From Primulina eburnea (taxonomy: Eukaryota; Streptophyta; Magnoliopsida; Lamiales; Gesneriaceae), in contig NC_133109.1 of assembly GCF_022965805.1 (NCBI RefSeq), positions 8,870,331 to 8,934,330 of the forward strand: a stretch of 64,000 bases of DNA, read 5' to 3'. Made by a program: the position numbers and the translations under genes. Positions within the stretch are counted from its first letter, which is position 1; every line of letters starts with the position of its first letter. The notes under the pieces are model-generated. The model searched no databases. It had not been told where the DNA came from and saw only the letters and a list, made by a program, of their open reading frames with translations. Shown in pieces: positions 61,180-64,000 of this stretch.

Positions 61180-64000
61180 TCATTGAAATAACTCGGGGTG
61201 TTTCTGTCGCATGTCGGCTTCTGTTTCCCATGTCGCTTCTTCAGCGCCGTGACGACTCCATTGGACTTTCACTAGAGGAATAGTCTTCGTTCTGAGCTTC
61301 TTTTCCTTCCGATCAAGAATCTGTATCGGTTGCTCCACATAGCTCAACGTCTGATCAAGTTCGGCTTCGTCAGGCTGAATGACATGAGAAATATCTGGCA
61401 TGTATCTACGCAACATCGATACATGAAAAACGTCATGTATTCCCGATAGAGAAGGAGGAAGAGCAAGTCGATAAGCTCGGTCGCCAATCTTTTCAAGAAT
61501 CTCGTACGGACCGATGTATCTAGGAGACAATTTCCCACGCTTACCAAATCTTACAACACCTCTGAATGGGGAAATCTTTAGAAACACCCTGTCTCCTTGC
61601 TCAAACACTAGCGGTCTACGTCTGATGTTGGCGTATTTCGCTTGCCTATCTTGTGCCATCTTCATCCTCTTCTGAATGACTTTCACCTTCTCAGTCATGT
61701 CACGAATCATATCTGGTCCAAGTTCTGGTACCTCGGAGATGTCATCCCAGTATAGCGGAGATCTGCACTTCTTACCATATAGAGCTTCGAACGGTGCCAT
61801 CTCAATGCTCGTCTGATAGCAATTATTGTAAGAAAATTCACAAAGAGGTAAGGAATCTTGCCAACTAGTGCCAAAATCTAGCACTACGGCTCTCAACATA
61901 TCCTCTAGTGTCTGGATAGTCCGCTCTGACTGTCCGTCTGTCTGAGGATGATAAGCAGTACTCAGGTGTAATGTCGTACCCAAAGCCTGCTGTAAACTGT
62001 GCCAGAAATGTGAAGTGAATCGTGAATCTCGATCGGATACGATAGACTTCGGCACACCATGTAATCTGACTACCTCTCGAACATATATCTCCGCCATTTG
62101 ATCGTGTCTGTAAGTCATTCTGTACGGGATGAAACAAGCTGATTTGGTCAATCTGTCGATAACGACCCAAATCGCATCACAGCCTCGGGAAGATCGGGGT
62201 AACTTCGTCACAAAATCCATGGAAATGTGGTCCCATTTCCATTCAGGAATAGACAAACTCTGAAGTAACCCTCCGGGCTTCTTCCTCTCGGCCTTCACCT
62301 GTTGGCAGTTCAAGCATTTAGACACATACTTTGCGATGTCTGACTTCATCTGCTTCCACCAGAACTGTGTCTTCAAATCATTGTACATCTTCCTGCCACC
62401 AGGATGAATGCTGAACCGACTGCAGTGTGCTTCGGACATAATCTGATGTCTCAAATCTGAAACATCTGGCACTACAAAGCGGTTATTCACATACAGCACA
62501 TGATCACGTACCTGATATTCTGATAAATGTCCTGCTCTGACCATCTGAATCGATCTTTGCACATTCTGATCGGCTCGTTGAGCTTCTTTGATCCTCATGA
62601 TCAAGTTCGGCTCAACTTGAATAGCAGTAAGTCGTAGTGGCCTCCTATCTGTATCAAATTCTAGTCCAGAGAAACAGCAATTTTCAACTAGCTTTGTAAC
62701 ACCTATCGTTGATAAGGATAAGGAGCAAACCTTTCGACTTAAGGCGTCTGCTGCTGCATTTGACTTTCCTGGATAATATTTGATCTCGGAATCAAAGTCT
62801 TTTAAAAGATCAAGCCATCTACGCTGCCTCATGTTCAACTCCGACTTAGAAAACAAGTATTTTAGACTTTTATGATCTGGATAGATCTCAAATTTCTCGC
62901 CATAAAGATAATGACGCCAGATCTTTAGTGCAAATACGATAGCCGCCAATTCAAGATCATGAATGGGGTATCGAGTCTCGTGAGTCTTCAGCTGTCTTGA
63001 GGCATATGAGACCACATGACCTCTCTGCATAAGAACACACCCCAACCCTCTGTGAGAGGCATCACAATATACAACGAAATCACCCGTACCTGAAGGAATC
63101 ATCAAGACAGGTGCACTGGTCAGCCTTTTCTTCAATTCTAGAAAGCTAGACTCACACTCTTCAGACCATAGGAATGGCGCATTCTTCTGTGTCAATTGTG
63201 TAATTGGCTTCGCAATACGGGAGAAATCTTGGATGAATCGTCTATAGTATCCTGCTAGACCCATGAAACTGCGTATCTCTGGCACAGAAGTCGGTCTCGA
63301 CCAATTGATCACAGCTTCCACTTTACTCGGATCTACAGAAATACCATCTCCAGATATGATATGTCCCAAAAAGACAACTCGATTGAACCAAAACTCACAC
63401 TTTGACAATTTGGCATACAATCTCTCATTTCTCAGTGTCTGCAAGACAATTCTGAGATGCTCTGCATGCTCATTCCTGTTCTTAGAATACACCAGAATAT
63501 CATCGATGAAGACAATCACAAAATCATCCAAATACCTCTGAAAGATTTGATTCATCAAGCCCATAAATACCGCCGGAGCATTTGTTAAACCAAAAGGCAT
63601 AACAATAAATTCGTAATGCCCATACCTGGTTCGAAATGCTGTCTTCGGTATGTCCACATCTCTAACTCGGAGCTGATGATATCCGGATCGCAAATCAATC
63701 TTAGAATAAACAGAGGATCCCGGTAACTGATCAAATAAATCATCAATTCTAGGCAAAGGATACTTATTCTTTATCGTTGCCTTATTCAGTTGCATGTAAT
63801 CGATACACAACCGCATCGATCCATCTTTCTTTCGCACAAATAGTACCGGAGCGCCCCAAGGAGATACACTAGGTCTGATATATCCCTTGGCTAGCAAATC
63901 TTTCAACTGTGCCTTCAATTCTTTCAACTCTATCGGTGCCATCCTATACGGAGCTCTCGAAATAGGAGTGGTACCTGGAATCAAATCGAAACTAAAATCT
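61180..64000 (-). CDS. pol: Element D pol, partial (RT to chromodomain-like tail)
   Basis: An open frame of about 940 codons entering from the right edge and stopping at 61180. It starts just before the RT core ([15 protein letters not shown]), has a single [14 protein letters not shown] block and FIDD (near 63500), then RNase H, the integrase HHCC region (CLNCQQVK), the core with [15 protein letters not shown] and TDGQSE, and a chromodomain-like tail (EEATWETE). It is closely related to the pol of A but lacks the 24-bp duplication. Gag, protease, PBS and 5' LTR lie outside the window, so intactness cannot be judged. Confidence 0.92.
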   Translation of the reverse strand, partial: DFSFDLIPGTTPISRAPYRMAPIELKELKAQLKDLLAKGYIRPSVSPWGAPVLFVRKKDGSMRLCIDYMQLNKATIKNKYPLPRIDDLFDQLPGSSVYSKIDLRSGYHQLRVRDVDIPKTAFRTRYGHYEFIVMPFGLTNAPAVFMGLMNQIFQRYLDDFVIVFIDDILVYSKNRNEHAEHLRIVLQTLRNERLYAKLSKCEFWFNRVVFLGHIISGDGISVDPSKVEAVINWSRPTSVPEIRSFMGLAGYYRRFIQDFSRIAKPITQLTQKNAPFLWSEECESSFLELKKRLTSAPVLMIPSGTGDFVVYCDASHRGLGCVLMQRGHVVSYASRQLKTHETRYPIHDLELAAIVFALKIWRHYLYGEKFEIYPDHKSLKYLFSKSELNMRQRRWLDLLKDFDSEIKYYPGKSNAAADALSRKVCSLSLSTIGVTKLVENCCFSGLEFDTDRRPLRLTAIQVEPNLIMRIKEAQRADQNVQRSIQMVRAGHLSEYQVRDHVLYVNNRFVVPDVSDLRHQIMSEAHCSRFSIHPGGRKMYNDLKTQFWWKQMKSDIAKYVSKCLNCQQVKAERKKPGGLLQSLSIPEWKWDHISMDFVTKLPRSSRGCDAIWVVIDRLTKSACFIPYRMTYRHDQMAEIYVREVVRLHGVPKSIVSDRDSRFTSHFWHSLQQALGTTLHLSTAYHPQTDGQSERTIQTLEDMLRAVVLDFGTSWQDSLPLCEFSYNNCYQTSIEMAPFEALYGKKCRSPLYWDDISEVPELGPDMIRDMTEKVKVIQKRMKMAQDRQAKYANIRRRPLVFEQGDRVFLKISPFRGVVRFGKRGKLSPRYIGPYEILEKIGDRAYRLALPPSLSGIHDVFHVSMLRRYMPDISHVIQPDEAELDQTLSYVEQPIQILDRKEKKLRTKTIPLVKVQWSRHGAEEATWETEADMRQKHPELFQ

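Larger units (their letters stand above)
59138..64000 (-). mobile_element. Element D: Ty3/gypsy chromovirus-like retrotransposon, truncated by the window edge
   Basis: 3' LTR, purine tract and the pol part of a minus-strand element related to A. The left flank is satellite; the expected duplication would be CTTTA (59133-59137), whose partner is outside the window. No stop was seen in the visible frame. Confidence 0.93.

Overview
This window is repeat-dense plant nuclear DNA. The coding content is entirely Ty3/gypsy (chromovirus-like) and Ty1/copia retrotransposon sequence, the primer-binding sites match plant initiator-Met tRNA, and no host gene, rRNA or genuine tRNA gene was seen. A eudicot seems likely, but I cannot name the species from sequence alone. 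The base layer is a tandem satellite with a ~364-bp unit, each unit being the catalytic core of a Ty3/gypsy integrase. About 45 units remain, in five blocks (1-6083, 14614-19310, 20912-23343, 39480-40190, 56670-59137). Later insertions split the blocks.

Layout: (A) 6084-14613, a nearly intact minus-strand chromovirus with 1813-bp LTRs, a TAGAT target duplication and one long gag-pol frame that carries a 24-bp duplication beside an RT catalytic Asp. (Solo) 19311-20911, a solo LTR flanked by CCTAG. (B) 23344-39479, a plus-strand element flanked by CTTGT with similar LTRs, a gag two stops from open and a badly eroded pol. (B2) 28791-37150, a minus-strand chromovirus nested inside B's pol remnant, flanked by GGTGT, with two frameshifts and two nonsense codons. 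(C) 40191-48707, a young minus-strand Ty3 element whose left LTR is truncated; its pol is split by a 738-bp fold-back insertion with TG...CA ends, a TCGGC duplication and a tRNA-like A/B box. 48708-49546 is a plus-strand LTR fragment related to C. 49547-51448 is a ~1.9-kb palindrome of two tail-to-tail copia LTRs, followed by a degenerate minus-strand copia (51449-54694) lacking its integrase core. A leader-like stretch and a near-perfect 160-bp hairpin (56510-56669) follow. (D) 59138-64000, another minus-strand chromovirus related to A that runs off the window.

The elements do not form a pathway; the window is a stratified record. The satellite arose first, chromoviruses then inserted into it, and some were themselves hit. 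The less expected signals are: (1) the integrase-core satellite, whose units each form a 118-codon frame bounded by a stop created at the tandem junction; (2) arrays of GC-rich dyad-symmetric boxes in the same U3 position of several LTR families; (3) a series of about a dozen hairpins with a constant TGATTC-like loop and differing but self-complementary stems in the LTR of B, with related hairpins in A and D; (4) three fold-back palindromes within 13.5 kb. All identifications rest on reading the sequence and on family knowledge; no search was run.
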